A stretch of 14,352 nucleotides of DNA from an uncultured Erysipelotrichaceae bacterium (GCA_902803795.1 CADCRC010000097.1:1-14352); one strand, 5' to 3'. Numbered from the stretch's first letter, positions 6,012 through 14,176 are shown. Numbers and translations: made by a program. Notes: generated from the letters alone by a model not told the origin.

Positions 6012-7553
6012 ATGAAAAAAAAAATAATAATAGTAGGCGCAGGTCCAAGTGGTGTTGCCGCAGCACTTAAACTGATTAAATCAAAAAAATATGAAGTTTT
6101 TATATTTGAAAAAGAAAATGAAGTTGGAGGAATATCAAGAACAATAAATTACAAAGGAAACAAAATTGATATAGGTGGACATAGATTTTTTACTAAAGAT
6201 GAAGAAGTATTAAACTTTTGGAAAGAAATAATGCCTCTTCAGGGAAAAAAAGCATTTGATGAAAAAGAAGAAAATATATATGAAGGAGAAAAAGATCCAA
6301 ATAAAGAAGACAATGTTCTTTTAAAAAGAAGAAGAATTTCTAGAATATATTATATGAATAAATTCTTCGAATACCCTATAAAAATCAATAAAACAACCAT
6401 TAAAAACTTAGGAATAATAAATACTATTAAATGTGCTTTCTCATATTTAAAAGCATGCATAATAAAGAAAAAAGAAACAAATCTAGAAAATTTCTACATT
6501 AATAGATTTGGAAATAGATTATATGAAATGTTTTTTAAAACTTACACCTATAAAGTATGGGGAAAATATCCAAATGAAATAGATGCATCATGGGGAAAAC
6601 AAAGAATAAAAGGTATATCAATAAAAGCAGTTATTAAAAACGCATTAGGCTTAACAAAAGAAAAAGAAACATCACTAATAGAAGAATTTTATTATCCAAA
6701 ATATGGTCCAGGTCAAATGTATACAGAAATATCAAAACAATTTCAACAATTAGGTGGAAAACTTTTTTTAAATTACAAACTAATTTCAATAAATAAAGAT
6801 TTTAATACCGCAACATTTAAAGCAAAAAATAAAATAGAAAAATATAAATTTGACTATATTATATCAAGTATACCAATAGTTGATTTATTAAATACATTTG
6901 ATTTCAAAGTACCTAAAAACATAAAAGAAATATCAAACAACCTACCATATAGAAGTTTCATAACAATTGGACTATTATGTAAAAAAATAAATATTAAAAA
7001 CAATTCAAAATATATAACCTTAGGAAACATAATACCCGATTGTTGGATATATATACAAGATAAAAATATTAAAATGGGAAGACTTCAAATATTTAATAAT
7101 TGGTCCCCATATTTAATAAAAAATAATAAAACAAATGACAAAATATGGTTAGGATTAGAATATTTTGCAGATGAAGATGACAACTTTTACAACAAACCAA
7201 AAAAAGAATTAATAGAATTTGGAATAAATGAGTTAGAAAAAATGAATTTTTTATCAAAAGAAAACGTACTAGATTCAATATGTATAAAACAAGAAAAAGC
7301 ATATCCAGCTTATTTTAATTCTTATAAAAACTTCGATAAAGTAAAAGAATATTTAAATAAATTTGAAAATTTATATTGTATAGGTAGAAATGGACAACAT
7401 AGATATAATAATATGGATCACTCAATAATGACTGGATTAGAATGTGCAAAAAATATAATTAACAATAATAAAGATAAAGCAAACATATGGAATATAAATA
7501 CAAAGGAGGAATATCATGAAGAAAAAAATAATAAAAATATTAAAAGCATATAA
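6012..7553 (+). CDS. FAD-dependent oxidoreductase, UDP-galactopyranose mutase/amine oxidase fold
   Basis: This 513-residue soluble protein starts with a dinucleotide-binding motif GAGPSG (9-14), then the acidic residue ending strand 2 (IFEKE, Glu33), the GGISRT segment (39-44) and GGHRFF (55-60), all typical of FAD proteins of the amine oxidase/UDP-galactopyranose mutase group (COG1232). The segment TYTYKVWGKYPNEIDASWG (177-195) and the C-terminal GRNGQHRYNNMDHS (458-471) fit one subfamily often seen in polysaccharide loci. The reaction is not known; a redox or isomerase step on a nucleotide- or lipid-linked sugar is plausible. SD GGGAG lies 6 nt before the ATG. The last 12 codons overlap the next gene, which has its own strong SD inside this one. 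Lysine and asparagine are very abundant, following base composition. Confidence 0.82.
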   Translation: MKKKIIIVGAGPSGVAAALKLIKSKKYEVFIFEKENEVGGISRTINYKGNKIDIGGHRFFTKDEEVLNFWKEIMPLQGKKAFDEKEENIYEGEKDPNKEDNVLLKRRRISRIYYMNKFFEYPIKINKTTIKNLGIINTIKCAFSYLKACIIKKKETNLENFYINRFGNRLYEMFFKTYTYKVWGKYPNEIDASWGKQRIKGISIKAVIKNALGLTKEKETSLIEEFYYPKYGPGQMYTEISKQFQQLGGKLFLNYKLISINKDFNTATFKAKNKIEKYKFDYIISSIPIVDLLNTFDFKVPKNIKEISNNLPYRSFITIGLLCKKINIKNNSKYITLGNIIPDCWIYIQDKNIKMGRLQIFNNWSPYLIKNNKTNDKIWLGLEYFADEDDNFYNKPKKELIEFGINELEKMNFLSKENVLDSICIKQEKAYPAYFNSYKNFDKVKEYLNKFENLYCIGRNGQHRYNNMDHSIMTGLECAKNIINNNKDKANIWNINTKEEYHEEKNNKNIKSI

Positions 7554-8973
7554 CCCACAACCCTATATATCTTCTTTATTCTTATTAATACCAATAGTAT
7601 TAGTTCTTATTAGATCAACAATATTAGATAATGATATATGGTTCATTCTAGCCTTAGGAAAAAACATACTAAAAAAAGGTTTTACCATAGTAGAACCATT
7701 AAGCATGCATCAAGGATTAAGATATCTACCACAACAATGGGCAAGCTCTGTAATATTTTACAATACATATAAATTACTAGGTCCAATAGGATTATCTATC
7801 ATATTAATATTATCATCTTTATTTATAATATATATAATATATAAAATAGTTATGCTTATAACAAACAATAAAACAAATCTTGCTATAATATCAATTACTC
7901 TCCCTATGATTTTTCTAACAACTCTCTCATTTATTACACATAGACCGCAAATATTTTCACTAATATTAATATTAATGGAAATACATTCTCTAGAAACATA
8001 TGTAGAACAAAATAATCCAAAATACTTATTAATAATATTATTACTATCAACATGTATGGTAAACATGCATGCTTCTAACTTTATAATGATAATACTAATA
8101 ATAATTCCATATATAATAGAAGCAATAATAAAAAAGAAATATAACCCATTACCATTAAGAATAACCCTAATATTTATACCAGTATTTGGACTAATAAATC
8201 CATACGGAATTGATGCAATAACATATGCAAAAGGTTCATTTAGTAATACAATAAATACAATGATAATAGAAATGAGAAATTTATCAATAAACAATATATT
8301 TGGAATAATAATTACATTATACATACTTATAATAATAATAATCACAATATATAAAAGAAAAAATATAAACATAAGATTTCTCTTATTAACAATAGGAACA
8401 CTTATAATGACTCTAATACATATAAAATCATTTATATATTTTGCTCCAATAAGTTCAATAAGTATATCCTACTTTCTTTCAAAAGACTACAAAAATCCAA
8501 AGAAAATACCTCTTAATAAAAATAATAAAACTAACTATATAATAATATTAATATTTTGTATATTATTATCAACCATTGTAACAATAAAAGGAATATATCA
8601 ATTTAATACATATAATAATAAATTAGAAAAAGGAATAAATAAAATTCTAACTATTGAAAAAAACAACAATAATATTAAAGTATCAACAAACTTCAACAAT
8701 GGAGGTTATATAGAATTTAGAGGACTAAAAAGTTATATAGATCCAAGAGCAGAAGTATATCTAAAATCTAAAAACAGAAGAAAAGATATTATAGAAGAAT
8801 ACAATAATATTAAAACAAAAAAAGATACAAATATAAAAAAATTTATAGAAAGATATAACTTTGATTATTTTGTAGAAGAAAAAAATAATACATTTATTGA
8901 TTATTATTTAAAACAAAATAATTATCCAATAATTTATGAAGATAAAAATTATACAATATATAAAAACATATGA
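7516..8973 (+). CDS. polytopic GT-C-like membrane protein, probable glycosyltransferase
   Basis: This 485-residue protein has a membrane domain of about nine to eleven helices (residues 18 to about 370) and a soluble tail. Its first external loop carries LDNDIWFILALGKNIL (37-52) followed by IVEPLSM and LPQQWASSVIFY. This acidic-pair-then-W...G...I..G layout is typical of GT-C glycosyltransferases, which use polyprenyl-phosphate sugars. The tail NGGYIEFRG (395-403) then IDPRAEVY (408-415), ending in a FDYFVEE and YEDKNYTIY segment, matches the external tail of many bacterial GT-C-like proteins. Donor and acceptor are unknown. It overlaps the oxidoreductase gene by 38 nt; AGGAGG (7504-7509) sits 6 nt before the ATG, so the two are made together. 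The TGA stop lies within the terminator stem. Confidence 0.72.
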   Translation: MKKKIIKILKAYNPQPYISSLFLLIPIVLVLIRSTILDNDIWFILALGKNILKKGFTIVEPLSMHQGLRYLPQQWASSVIFYNTYKLLGPIGLSIILILSSLFIIYIIYKIVMLITNNKTNLAIISITLPMIFLTTLSFITHRPQIFSLILILMEIHSLETYVEQNNPKYLLIILLLSTCMVNMHASNFIMIILIIIPYIIEAIIKKKYNPLPLRITLIFIPVFGLINPYGIDAITYAKGSFSNTINTMIIEMRNLSINNIFGIIITLYILIIIIITIYKRKNINIRFLLLTIGTLIMTLIHIKSFIYFAPISSISISYFLSKDYKNPKKIPLNKNNKTNYIIILIFCILLSTIVTIKGIYQFNTYNNKLEKGINKILTIEKNNNNIKVSTNFNNGGYIEFRGLKSYIDPRAEVYLKSKNRRKDIIEEYNNIKTKKDTNIKKFIERYNFDYFVEEKNNTFIDYYLKQNNYPIIYEDKNYTIYKNI

Positions 8974-8993
8974 ATCATCAATCATATGTTTTT
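8962..8993. terminator. bidirectional terminator between convergent units
   Basis: The bases 8962-8973 and 8982-8993 pair perfectly over 12 bp (AAAAACATATGA with TCATATGTTTTT) around an 8-nt loop. On the plus strand the run continues TTTTTT (8989-8994) and on the minus strand it exits into TTTTTATA, so it can stop transcripts from both the GT-C gene and the pilin-like gene, whose TAG is at 9002-9000. The GT-C stop codon is the last part of the left arm. Confidence 0.85.
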
Positions 8994-8999
8994 TATAAT

Positions 9000-9656
9000 C
9001 TAACCTATTTTATTTAAGTCAGCAGCTTTATATTTACAAGATTTATCTCCTTCAGTAAATATCTTAGTTTTAATTCTATAAACAACGTTTTCTACAGCCA
9101 AACCTTTACTCTTTAATATATTTATATCATAATTTGTTTTATTTAAAATATTATATTTATAAACAAATTCCTCAGCATTATAATAATCTTTACCATCTTT
9201 ATCTTTATATCCAACCATTGACTCAACATTATCCCCACTTTTAGATTTTACTGTCCAATCAGTAACATAATAAACATCAACTTTTTCATTAGATAAAGTA
9301 AATCTATCAATCAAAAAATTTCCACATTTTAGAGTAACAATTGAATCAGCACCAATAAATTCAACTTTAGATGCAAATTCATCACATTTCTCAGATTGAT
9401 TAAACGGATTTTTAATTTTTAATTGATCAGTATCAAACATTTCTTTTAAATATATCTTAAACTTTTGATCTTCCATATTATAATTATAAGCAGTTTTACC
9501 AAAAGATCTAGCATTAGTAATCAAAACATTATATTGATTAACATCTTGATTAGAACCAATAAATCTATAAACAATATAAACAATAATTATAATAACAACA
9601 AGAATTATCGCAGCAAATTCATATCTAATTACACCTCTATGATTTAAACTCACCAT
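9000..9656 (-). CDS. pilin-like single-pass membrane protein
   Basis: This 218-residue protein begins MVSLNHRG, then VIRYEFAAIILVVIIIIVY, giving a short basic leader, a glycine (Gly8), and a hydrophobic helix with Glu at the fifth position after the glycine (Glu13). That is the layout of type IV prepilins (G|F...E5), though the usual FTL(I/L)E is replaced by VIRYE. The soluble part includes NPFNQSEKC (83-91) and TLKCGN (108-113); a Cys91-Cys111 disulfide would suit a pilin-like domain. A third cysteine, Cys207, is near the end. Its ATG is 1 nt past the ezrA stop, with SD AAGAGG (9663-9668) inside the end of ezrA, so they are co-translated. No pilus assembly ATPase or peptidase is in the window, so pilus function is unproven; it may instead be a single-pass envelope protein. 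Confidence 0.7.
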   Translation of the reverse strand: MVSLNHRGVIRYEFAAIILVVIIIIVYIVYRFIGSNQDVNQYNVLITNARSFGKTAYNYNMEDQKFKIYLKEMFDTDQLKIKNPFNQSEKCDEFASKVEFIGADSIVTLKCGNFLIDRFTLSNEKVDVYYVTDWTVKSKSGDNVESMVGYKDKDGKDYYNAEEFVYKYNILNKTNYDINILKSKGLAVENVVYRIKTKIFTEGDKSCKYKAADLNKIG

Positions 9657-9657
9657 A

Positions 9658-11352
9658 TTAAGCCTCTTTTCTATATTTTATACTTAAATTATCAAGAGTT
9701 TTTTCAACTTCTTCCTTTGATTCTTTATATTTACCTGCAAAAAACAATCTTGATGCCTTAGTCAAATCTAAATCTAAACTTGGTATTTTAGTTCTATACC
9801 TATTTCCAAATACAATCAAATCTTCAACATATTGAGCATCTTTAACCATATCAAGCGATGTAGAATATAATTTTAAAACTAAATCTCTCGCAGTGTCTAC
9901 TCTAACATTTAATGTTCCAATAGAAATTGGAGATTTAGAAAGTTCTAAATTAACTTGCTTAATCGCATCATTTGCTTCTTCAAGTTGAGTAAAATATTCT
10001 TGAGTTATAACAGGTAAATTACCTTCTCTAATTTTCTCTTTAGAAATCTTTAAAAATTTATTAATCTCATCTAATTGTTCTCTTGCTCTAGACTCATCAT
10101 CATATAAATTACCCAAAGACAACAATAATTCATTAAAACTATCATCTAATTGATTTAACTCTTTAGATAAACTTTCAATATCTTTACATAAACTACTATA
10201 TGGTGTCTTACCTTCATCTTGTTTAAATATAAGTTCATGATAAGTATTATTAATTAAATTTAATGTATTCTTAGTATCTTTTAATTTTACAAGATCATCG
10301 TCTTTTAAATCATACATATTTTTTATATTATCTATTTCATTCATTACATCATCAGTTAACTTATTAATATTAGATAATTTAACAGAAAAATCTTGATTAG
10401 TTTGTTCATATAATTTTCTAGATAATCTTTCTCTTTCAAAATCAATAAAATATGAATCATAAAATTCTAGTATTTCTTTCAAATCAAACGTTGCATTTTC
10501 AAAATTTAATATTTTAACTCTATCAAATATTTCTTTAATTCTCTTTTTAGTCTTTTCAATATTATCTTCTAATTTTAAATATTCCAAAGGATACTTATCT
10601 TCAATCATATCATTATAATTAAGTTCAACTTCCTTCATTCTACTAGGTATTGCATCATTAATTAATACCACAACATCAGGAGTCTCTCTAATAACAATTT
10701 CCATATGAGTAACCATAGAATCAATTGCTTTAACTATATGAACAACCTCATCATAATCATTATTATCCATAACTTTTTCAAAATCTTGAAAATATTTTTC
10801 TATATTAGATAATTGTAATTCAATAGAATCAGCAATCTCACCATATGATAACTCATGTTCTTTAAATCTATTATTTAATAATCTATATTTTCCTTTTAAC
10901 TTTATAACAATACTTCTATATTTTTCTTCAGATTTAGTAACTTCTTTTATCTCATCAAGTAAATGATTACTAGACTCTCTTATCTTATATAATTCAAGTT
11001 CAATATAATTAGCATTACTATTAAATGACTCATAATCTTTCTTATCTAAAAAAACATCTAAATCTATTAACATATCATCTACTTTAACAAATTTATTATC
11101 CCTAATATCATTTAATTTATCATTCCATTTATTATATTGAGTCTCCATTCTATCATTTTTTATAATAGGTTCAACTCTAGATAACTCTAATGAAATAGGA
11201 ATAGAAGCAATAGTATTTCTAAATAATTCTAAAGATTCTATCTTCTTTAAAGCTTTTTTTCTTTTTCTTCTTTTAATAAATATAAATAAAAGTATTAAAG
11301 ATAACACTAAAACAACAGCAATTATAATATAGATCATATATTTTTTATCCAT
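9658..11352 (-). CDS. ezrA: septation ring formation regulator EzrA
   Basis: The protein is 564 residues, matching the family's usual 560-575. One N-terminal membrane helix (residues 5-26, YMIYIIIAVVLVLSLILLF) is followed by a basic stretch (IKRRKRKK) and a long, highly charged alpha-helical, spectrin-like coiled-coil region to the C-terminus. The segment FGNRYR (515-520), followed by an LDLDLTKASRLFFAGKYKES tail, corresponds to the conserved QYGNRYR region of EzrA. EzrA binds FtsZ at the membrane and controls Z-ring position and assembly in Bacilli. Location close to rpsD also fits the Bacilli gene order. The SD is not clear (GTGGG/AGAG before the ATG at 11352), so initiation may be weak. 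A pilin-like protein follows 1 nt downstream, an uncommon partner. Confidence 0.9.
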   Translation of the reverse strand: MDKKYMIYIIIAVVLVLSLILLFIFIKRRKRKKALKKIESLELFRNTIASIPISLELSRVEPIIKNDRMETQYNKWNDKLNDIRDNKFVKVDDMLIDLDVFLDKKDYESFNSNANYIELELYKIRESSNHLLDEIKEVTKSEEKYRSIVIKLKGKYRLLNNRFKEHELSYGEIADSIELQLSNIEKYFQDFEKVMDNNDYDEVVHIVKAIDSMVTHMEIVIRETPDVVVLINDAIPSRMKEVELNYNDMIEDKYPLEYLKLEDNIEKTKKRIKEIFDRVKILNFENATFDLKEILEFYDSYFIDFERERLSRKLYEQTNQDFSVKLSNINKLTDDVMNEIDNIKNMYDLKDDDLVKLKDTKNTLNLINNTYHELIFKQDEGKTPYSSLCKDIESLSKELNQLDDSFNELLLSLGNLYDDESRAREQLDEINKFLKISKEKIREGNLPVITQEYFTQLEEANDAIKQVNLELSKSPISIGTLNVRVDTARDLVLKLYSTSLDMVKDAQYVEDLIVFGNRYRTKIPSLDLDLTKASRLFFAGKYKESKEEVEKTLDNLSIKYRKEA

Positions 11353-11378
11353 TATCTCTACCCACTTTCATATTCTTC

Positions 11379-11387
11379 ATTTTAACA
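11379..11387 (-). promoter_or_regulatory. possible extended -10 element upstream of ezrA
   Basis: In the 104-nt gap between the glycosyltransferase gene and ezrA, the minus strand reads TGTTAAAAT (11387-11379), an extended -10 shape, about 27 nt before the ezrA ATG. There is no convincing -35. The same gap also has a 6-bp A/T-rich hairpin (TTTTCA...TGAAAA, about 11422-11439) after the glycosyltransferase stop that is too weak to call a terminator, so read-through into ezrA is possible. Confidence 0.3.
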
Positions 11388-11456
11388 TATATTTTTTATT
11401 TATAAAAGACATATATAAATAATTTTCAAAAATATGAAAAAAAATAAATTAATAAA

Positions 11457-13328
11457 CTAACTATCTTTCACCTCATAATCATAAGTAGGAGTTAATGAAT
11501 CATACCATGTCCATAAAGATCTCTCTTTTCCTAAAGCATAAGGATAGTTTTCTTCTATATATTTTCCTAAAACTTCATTCTTTTCTAATAAAGCAAATAT
11601 AATTTTACTATGATCTTCACCATTATTTAATAAATGTTCATCAACTACTCTTAAAACATAAGACATTATAGGATAATAAATATTAATACCATATGTCCAT
11701 AATCTTACAGAATATAAAAACTTATGTTCTTCATAATTAAGATTTGGATCAATAAATATCTTCTTTAAAACTTTAGATTTTAAAAATAAAAATCCATCAG
11801 AAATAAAAGGTGTTAAAAAAGGATGTTTCTTTTTAGATAGTTCAATATCATTATTATCATCAAAAACAGGTAAATTATTAGAAAATTCCTTAAAAGATTT
11901 TACTTTATTATAATAACAATCTTTAAGTCCACCATATCCAACATCATCATTTGTATACCAAACCCAAGAAGTAAGAGCAGAACTATTTCCACATCCTCTT
12001 AAATTCTCACATAAATATTTATCCCATTCAGATAACAATCTCATACCAGAATCAATAATCAAAGTATTAGTATTATCATTTAATTTTACACTAAGCATAG
12101 ATAATATTTGACAATAAGATGTTCCTTCATCAAAATGAATAATATCTTTTATATTAGGATTATCGAATTCTAAATTATTAGAAATAGTACCAATAATAAA
12201 TTTTATACGTTTTGAATTACTGGCATTCTTCATAGCAACTTCAACACATTTATTATAATCATTGAATAAATCTACAACAAGTACCTCTATTTCTATTTTT
12301 AAATCTTCTTTCTTATTGGATACCTCATCAATAATTCTTCTTTGATAATAAGAAATTTTATTTTTTAATATATTATTATAATAATCCCCTGTTTCACAAT
12401 TCATATACACAATTTTATTTTTAAAATCTATTCCAAACTTATCTTCATATTCTTTTAAAGTCCTATCTTTTCCTAAAACAAACTCTCCTAATTCTCCATT
12501 ATCTTTTTTTATTCCAATAAGTTTCATAAATCTATCTTTTTCTATATTCATTTTATTATCAACAGATGCAAAACGTTTAATTTTTCTATTATATTGATGA
12601 TATATATAACATACACCCATATTATATACATTCCATCCATTAGTAAACAATCTAAGACTTACCGCAATCTCATCACCATAGAAAAACATTTTAGGATCAT
12701 TTTTAACTTCTTTATGAACATCACTAAATGAAAAAAAGTTTGCAGCCGAAATAAAAGCACTTCTTTTTCTAGCTTTATCATCATCTTCATTAATAATGAT
12801 ACTACCTTTATAAAGAAAATAATCTGACTCATCTTCATTATGAAAATAATTTCCACACATTACAGTACCAGAAGAAGGATTATCAAAAATCGGATCATCC
12901 AAAGGAGCATCAATCATACCATCAGTATAATCAGGAGGATAAAAAGAAATTATAGCTTTTTTATCATTAAAAGATAATAAATTTTCAATCATCTTAGTAT
13001 CCCAATGCTTAACAAATCTCATATGAGAATCAATCTGATAAATATATTTTTCATCTTCAATCAAACCATGACACAAATATCTAGCATAACATGAACCTCT
13101 TGTCTGGGCATCACTTAAATAAACTAACTTACAATTCTTATATTTTTTTAACTCATTATAATCAGTAACATCATCTCCCTGATAACAAATTCCAAAATAA
13201 ACTCTATCTTTATTATCAGCTTGAATAATTGCACTATTAACTGTTTTTAAAAGCTCTGGATCACAATATGATGCTATTTCAACTAAAATCTTATCATTCA
13301 AATTATCATTTACATCATCTCTAAGCAT
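11457..13328 (-). CDS. GlcNAc-type glycosyltransferase with two homologous domains
   Basis: The 623-residue cytoplasmic protein carries an N-terminal domain (about 14-300) of the GlcNAc-transferase family related to Skp1-hydroxyproline GlcNAc-transferase (PF11397 type). Its marks are ASYCDPEL, VYFGICYQ, TRGSCYARY, QIDSHMRF with the DxH motif Asp100-His102, HWD (108-110), FYGDE (216-220) and IYHQYNRK with His244. The second half (about 345-615) repeats the same plan: IDSGMR (425-430) with EW(D) 434-436, FISDGFLF (508-515) matching FISAANFF (192-199), RLWTYG (542-547) matching RLFTNG (226-231), and ALGKERSLW matching VLGKDRTLK. His102 corresponds to Gly428, and His244 has no counterpart, so the second domain looks inactive. 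No signal peptide or membrane helix is visible. SD AAGGTGA (13333-13339) precedes the ATG. Substrate unknown; it may glycosylate a protein or cell-surface glycan. Confidence 0.8.
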   Translation of the reverse strand: MLRDDVNDNLNDKILVEIASYCDPELLKTVNSAIIQADNKDRVYFGICYQGDDVTDYNELKKYKNCKLVYLSDAQTRGSCYARYLCHGLIEDEKYIYQIDSHMRFVKHWDTKMIENLLSFNDKKAIISFYPPDYTDGMIDAPLDDPIFDNPSSGTVMCGNYFHNEDESDYFLYKGSIIINEDDDKARKRSAFISAANFFSFSDVHKEVKNDPKMFFYGDEIAVSLRLFTNGWNVYNMGVCYIYHQYNRKIKRFASVDNKMNIEKDRFMKLIGIKKDNGELGEFVLGKDRTLKEYEDKFGIDFKNKIVYMNCETGDYYNNILKNKISYYQRRIIDEVSNKKEDLKIEIEVLVVDLFNDYNKCVEVAMKNASNSKRIKFIIGTISNNLEFDNPNIKDIIHFDEGTSYCQILSMLSVKLNDNTNTLIIDSGMRLLSEWDKYLCENLRGCGNSSALTSWVWYTNDDVGYGGLKDCYYNKVKSFKEFSNNLPVFDDNNDIELSKKKHPFLTPFISDGFLFLKSKVLKKIFIDPNLNYEEHKFLYSVRLWTYGINIYYPIMSYVLRVVDEHLLNNGEDHSKIIFALLEKNEVLGKYIEENYPYALGKERSLWTWYDSLTPTYDYEVKDS

Positions 13329-13344
13329 TATATCACCTTAAAAC

Positions 13345-13353
13345 ATTATAACA
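13345..13353 (-). promoter_or_regulatory. extended -10 promoter of the two-domain glycosyltransferase
   Basis: The minus strand reads TGTTATAAT (13353-13345), a perfect extended -10, but the -35 position is only T-rich. The start would fall near 13338, inside the AAGGTGA ribosome site, giving an extremely short leader, so the true start could lie elsewhere. It diverges from the rpsD promoter, with the two -10 boxes about 70 nt apart. Confidence 0.42.
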
Positions 13354-13399
13354 TTAATTATGAAAATTAAAAAGCAATAAAAAACATTTATAAAACAGA

Positions 13400-13428
13400 T
13401 TGACAATAACATCAATATACATTATAAT
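13400..13428 (+). promoter_or_regulatory. consensus sigma-A promoter of rpsD
   Basis: TTGACA (13400-13405) and TATAAT (13423-13428) match the vegetative consensus at all 12 positions with the ideal 17-nt spacer. Transcription should begin near 13435, producing a leader of about 130 nt before the rpsD ATG. It is the strongest promoter in the window, as expected for a ribosomal protein gene. Confidence 0.9.
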
Positions 13429-13434
13429 AATTCA

Positions 13435-13565
13435 TGCAATTTGGTAGCAGTTTTTAAATATTGTGATGTGTCATTTTATAGTAACTTAGCTACAAAAGCG
13501 AAATAAATTTGAAAAGACACCCTACAATATTGTAAAAACATGCTGTTGTAGGAAGGAGAAATTTT
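13435..13565 (+). promoter_or_regulatory. structured rpsD leader, probable S4 autoregulatory site
   Basis: The roughly 130-nt leader has three pairings visible by eye. GTAGC (13444-13448) pairs with GCTAC (13489-13493). Within that loop GTGTC (13468-13472) pairs with GACAC (13516-13520) outside it, making a pseudoknot. CCTACAATA (13521-13529) pairs with TGTTGTAGG (13544-13552), one G-U included, enclosing an inner TGT/ACA hairpin. This last hairpin ends directly at the ribosome site AAGGAG (13553-13558). In Bacillus subtilis rpsD is repressed by its own product acting on the leader, and S4 leaders fold into pseudoknotted structures, so excess S4 probably binds here and lowers rpsD expression. 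Whether control is on translation or transcription is not decided by the sequence; no intrinsic terminator is seen in the leader. Confidence 0.72.
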
Positions 13566-14171
13566 ATGGCAAGATATACTGGATCTTCATACAAACAAGC
13601 AAGAAGAGTTGGATTTTCAATCAGTGAAACTGGTAAAGAATTAGCTAAACGTCCTTATTTACCTGGACAACATGGTAGAGATAGACATGCTAAATTATCA
13701 GATTATGGTAACCAATTAAAAGAAAAACAAAAATTAAGATTTATGTATGGAGTTAATGAAAGACAATTCAAAAAAACATTTAAAGAAGCAGAAAGAATGG
13801 CTGGAGTTCAAGGTCTTAACTTACTAAGATTATTAGAATCAAGACTTGACAATATTGTTTTTAGAATAGGATTTTCAACAACTAGAAGAGGTGCAAGACA
13901 ACTTGTAAATCATGGACATGTAACAGTTAATGGTAAAAAAGTTGACATACCATCTTATAGAGTTAAAGTTGGAGATGTAATTTCATTAAGAGAAAAAGAT
14001 AGAAATATGACTATTGTTACAAATTCTTTAGAAAAGATAAATAAAAGAGTTGACTATATTTCATTTGATTCTTCTAAAATGGAAGGCAAACTAGTAAGAC
14101 TACCTGAAAGAGGAGAACTAAATGCAGATATAGATGAAGCAATGGTAGTTGAATTCTATAGTAGAGTTTAA
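13566..14171 (+). CDS. rpsD: 30S ribosomal protein S4
   Basis: The 201-residue protein is full length for bacterial S4. It starts MARYTGSSYKQARRVG with the conserved KRPYLPGQHG (28-37), followed by the helical N-terminal domain with KEKQKLRFMYG (52-62), then the S4 RNA-binding domain from LESRLDNIVFR (90-100) through GFSTTRRGARQLVNHGHVTV and the VNGKKVDIPSYRVKVGD segment. S4 binds 16S rRNA early in 30S assembly and often represses its own gene. There are no cysteines, so this is the zinc-free form common in Bacilli. The ATG follows SD AAGGAG with 7-nt spacing. It is a single-gene unit with its own promoter and terminator. Confidence 0.98.
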   Translation: MARYTGSSYKQARRVGFSISETGKELAKRPYLPGQHGRDRHAKLSDYGNQLKEKQKLRFMYGVNERQFKKTFKEAERMAGVQGLNLLRLLESRLDNIVFRIGFSTTRRGARQLVNHGHVTVNGKKVDIPSYRVKVGDVISLREKDRNMTIVTNSLEKINKRVDYISFDSSKMEGKLVRLPERGELNADIDEAMVVEFYSRV

Positions 14172-14176
14172 AAAAG

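Noticed and set aside
7093..7302. 69-codon minus-strand frame opposite the FAD oxidoreductase
   Set aside because: Antisense shadow of conserved coding sequence with no promoter or ribosome site.
7758..8372. 204-codon open frame on the minus strand inside the GT-C-like gene
   Set aside because: It is antisense to a well-supported membrane protein, is a low-complexity Ile/Val/Tyr string reflecting ATA/ATT-rich codons read backwards, and lacks a recognisable SD or domain.
8971..8973. Possible TGA-as-tryptophan recoding suggested by the very low GC content
   Set aside because: TGA serves as the terminal codon of several genes here (for example 8971-8973 and the overlaps at 641-643 and 1492-1494), no coding frame needs TGA read-through, and Trp is TGG.
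9465..9647. 60-codon plus-strand frame opposite the pilin-like gene
   Set aside because: Almost entirely Ile, Asn and Ser from reverse reading of the hydrophobic helix; no SD.
12659..12856. 65-codon open frame within the two-domain glycosyltransferase gene, same strand
   Set aside because: Out-of-frame reading of conserved glycosyltransferase motifs; composition (Met/Ile/Lys/Phe) is typical of frame-shifted AT-rich coding sequence.
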